Origin: Homarus americanus
Taxonomy: Eukaryota > Arthropoda > Malacostraca > Decapoda > Nephropidae
Assembly (NCBI RefSeq): GCF_018991925.1
Contig: NW_024729696.1
Coordinates: forward strand, 91,001 to 155,000
Reading direction: 5' to 3'
DNA length: 64,000 nucleotides
In this document: positions 61,765 through 64,000 of the stretch, in pieces
How the letters are laid out: each line of letters opens with the position of its first letter
How positions within the stretch are numbered: position 1 is the stretch's first letter
Program-made: the position numbers and the translations under genes
Notes under the pieces: model-generated
What the model saw: only the letters and a program-made list of their open reading frames with translations
Database searches by the model: none
Told to the model about the DNA's origin: nothing

Positions 61765-62170
61765 GATGGTAGTAGTAGTGGTGATGGTGAGGTAAGGACA
61801 GTGGTGATGGTGAGAAGAGTGGTGGTTGTGATGAGGGTAGTGGTGGTTGTGGTGGTGTATGGACAGTGGTGGTAGTCGTGCAGTAAGGGCAGTGGTAGTG
61901 AGTTAAGGGTGGTAGTGGTGGAGTAAGGGCAGTGGTAGTGTGTTAAGGGTGGTAGTGGTGGAGTAAGGGCAGTGGTAGTGTGTTAAGGGTGGTAGTGGTG
62001 GAGTAAGGGCAGTGGTGGTGAAGGCATTGATGGTAGTGGTGGAGTGAGGGTAATAGTGGTGATGGTGGTTGGGATGAGTGGTGGTGGTTGTGGTGAGGGC
62101 AGTGATGTTGGCGGTGGTGGTGAGGGTAGTTGTGATGATGGTTGTATTGTTGATGGTAGCGAAGGCATTT
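61765..62170. repeat. GTGGT-rich 40-bp minisatellite
   Basis: Perfect 40-bp units starting gagtaagggcagtggtagtg at 61921 and 61961, with near copies at 61881 and 62001 and degenerate ggtggt text around. Confidence 0.92.
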
Positions 62171-62243
62171 GTGGTGGTGTTGCCAATCTGTCTCGGTTAT
62201 GTAGTGTTAATCAGTGCTAGTGTTGGATGACTGCGATGAAAAA

Positions 62244-62245
<2 letters not shown>

Positions 62246-62335
<90 letters not shown>

Positions 62336-62350
62336 TATATATATATATAT
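62246..62350. repeat. (TA)n microsatellite
   Basis: About 42 TA units, a cacag interruption and a second short TA run ending in acgcgcgcacg. Confidence 0.97.
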
Positions 62351-62599
62351 ACGCGCGCACGTACGAGGGTGTCCAGTTCTTCCCGGAGGTGAAACTCGTG
62401 AAGAAGGCACCTTAAGAGGCAGGAAATGGCAGGATTTTTGCAACACGAAATTCAAGAATTTTGGTAATGCACAGTGTGAGAATTTCTCGAGGTTATTGTG
62501 GCACAAGTTTTAGAGTGAGAAACGTCTTTTGGAGACCATAAAATAAAACGTATTCTCTCTCCTCCTGTAAAAAAAAATATTATAAAAATATGTGAAATA

Positions 62600-62795
62600 T
62601 ACTAGCTTACCTGGTGTGAAAACACGTTAAATTTATTTAGCTTACCTGGTGTGAAAATACGTTAAATATATTGTCTTAACTGGTGTGAAAATACGTGAAA
62701 TATGTCGCCTTACCTGGTGTGAAAATACGTTAAATATATTGTCTTAACTGGTGTGAAAATACGTGAAATATATTGTCTTAACTGGTGTGAAAAAT
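62600..62795. repeat. ~33-bp minisatellite
   Basis: About six units of cttacctggtgtgaaaatac plus gttaaatatattg. Confidence 0.92.
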
Positions 62796-62989
62796 TTGTG
62801 GGGAAGGAAGAGATTGGGTTCACCTGACTCACCTTGGGATATTTCAGGTGAAAACAGCACGTGTCAGGAAGCTGTGTTTCACTTTAACGACCAAGTAAAC
62901 TAGGTGAGGCTCACATAACGTAACGAGCGGGTGAATAAAGTGCCATATGACACTATTACCACTTAACGAGCAGGTGAATAAGATGATAC

Positions 62990-63180
62990 TTGTAATACGG
63001 TACGTCATAGGGTTTGTAAGTAATGATATGAAATAAAAATAGAATTTGTAAGTAAGTCATAGATTAATTATGGTTTGTAGGGATCACATTATATAAATAC
63101 GTTTTGTAAGTATATACGTGAAGAAACTGTGGTTGGTAAGGACAGATAAACAGTAAAGTCTGTAGGTACCGTGGAAAATA
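62990..63180. repeat. Degenerate ~40-60-bp repeat
   Basis: tttgtaagta(a/t) recurs four or five times with related flanks. Confidence 0.5.
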
Positions 63181-63479
63181 CGTGACTTTTGGAGTTTAAG
63201 TGTGTTCCCTAGTCTTAGTTGTGTGAAAAACGCCCATCGAAAAGTTCACCGGAATTCTCTTTCCGGCGAATGCAAAAAGTTTTTCACCATAACAACAACA
63301 AAGGCTTGACTAAAAGTATGTTAGTGCCGGGCTGCTCGAACACCCGGCAGTGTACGTAAAGAGACGTATTTGTGAGAAAAGAACTCCCTCACGTGGAAAA
63401 AATAAAGTATTGTAAGTCAGTTAGGCCAGTTCATCAGTCAGGAGAGGCTGGTATTGAGTTGAAGACACATGTAAGGAAT

Positions 63480-64000
63480 ATATTGTGGTCATAAGGTTTT
63501 ATTTTTCATATATTTAAGTCTTATTTCTTAGATTTTCCTCCGTTTATTATTTTATTTACTTTGTTTTATTTATTCATCTATCTTAATTATTATTTTTTTG
63601 TTTCTTTTTGTTTAATCCTATTTTCTTTTCTGCCTTATAATTAGTTTAGCTCTTTTTTAATTCTAGTTTACCTCTTCTGTAATTATTTTGGGGTTTTCTT
63701 GAATCTAAGTAAAAAAAAATTGACAAGTTTATTTATTATCATTGAAGGACCTGATAACAAAACCATCGCTTTTATTATGTGGAATTTGAAGAAAAAAACC
63801 GTATTGATTTTATATGGTAGGTTATAGTACGTGTTTAAATTGTCTAGTACTTTTAAAACTTTATTAATTTTACACATTGAGAGGGAATGAAGAGAGAGAG
63901 AGGGAGAGAGAAGAATAAGAAAAAAGGGAGAAAGAGGAGTAAACGAGAACAAGAATGAAAGAGAAAAAAACGAACAAAGACAATGAAATAAATAGAGAGA
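63480..64000. other. AT-rich end region, no gene seen
   Basis: T-rich text to 63710 and GA-rich text from 63885 to the window end. No open frame, RNA gene or motif that I can support. Confidence 0.6.

Overview
This is eukaryotic, mostly non-coding DNA, best explained as an arthropod and most likely a decapod crustacean. The evidence is a very high density of (CA)n/(GT)n and (GA)n/(CT)n tracts, scattered CCTAA/TTAGG runs (the arthropod telomere unit), decayed non-LTR retrotransposon pieces of the kind often annotated in crab genomes as craniofacial development protein 2, and very long introns. No prokaryotic organisation is present. The species call is inference.

The one gene that can be identified is a membrane dipeptidase (renal dipeptidase / DPEP family, zinc peptidase M19) on the minus strand. 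Three exons join in phase: 36182-36344 (cytosolic tail), 29747-29924 (signal-anchor helix and start of the ectodomain, ending ...YPLIDG) and 1-82 (starting with the zinc-binding HNDLPW motif and running off the left edge). The two introns are 6,257 bp and 29,664 bp. A 27-nt microexon (36924-36950) and a short ATG exon (59986-60021) are possible further 5' pieces, both tentative. The rest of the catalytic domain lies to the left of the window.

Layout: 1-82 dipeptidase exon; 83-29746 giant intron holding many microsatellites, more than twenty tandem-repeat arrays and a broken LINE endonuclease (13195-13684, minus); 29747-29924 exon; 29925-36181 intron with a decayed protein-like ORF at 30590-30980; 36182-36344 exon, whose acceptor lies in a ~91-bp tandem repeat; 37442-38096 a candidate pair of plus-strand exons for an unidentified gene; 38-57 kb mostly satellites, plus a LINE C-terminal remnant (about 42240-42720, minus); 57.9-59.3 kb a degraded LINE reverse-transcriptase region with repeats after it (plus); 59.3-64 kb less repetitive, with two promoter-like clusters.

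Most long open reading frames here are translations of (CA)n, (GA)n, (CCT)n or minisatellites and are not called as genes. I found no convincing tRNA, rRNA, CRISPR array or intact transposon, and no clear new multigene system. The most informative items are the gene split at its metal-binding motif by a ~30-kb intron, its unusual N-terminal anchor and tail, and the large number of separate tandem-repeat families.
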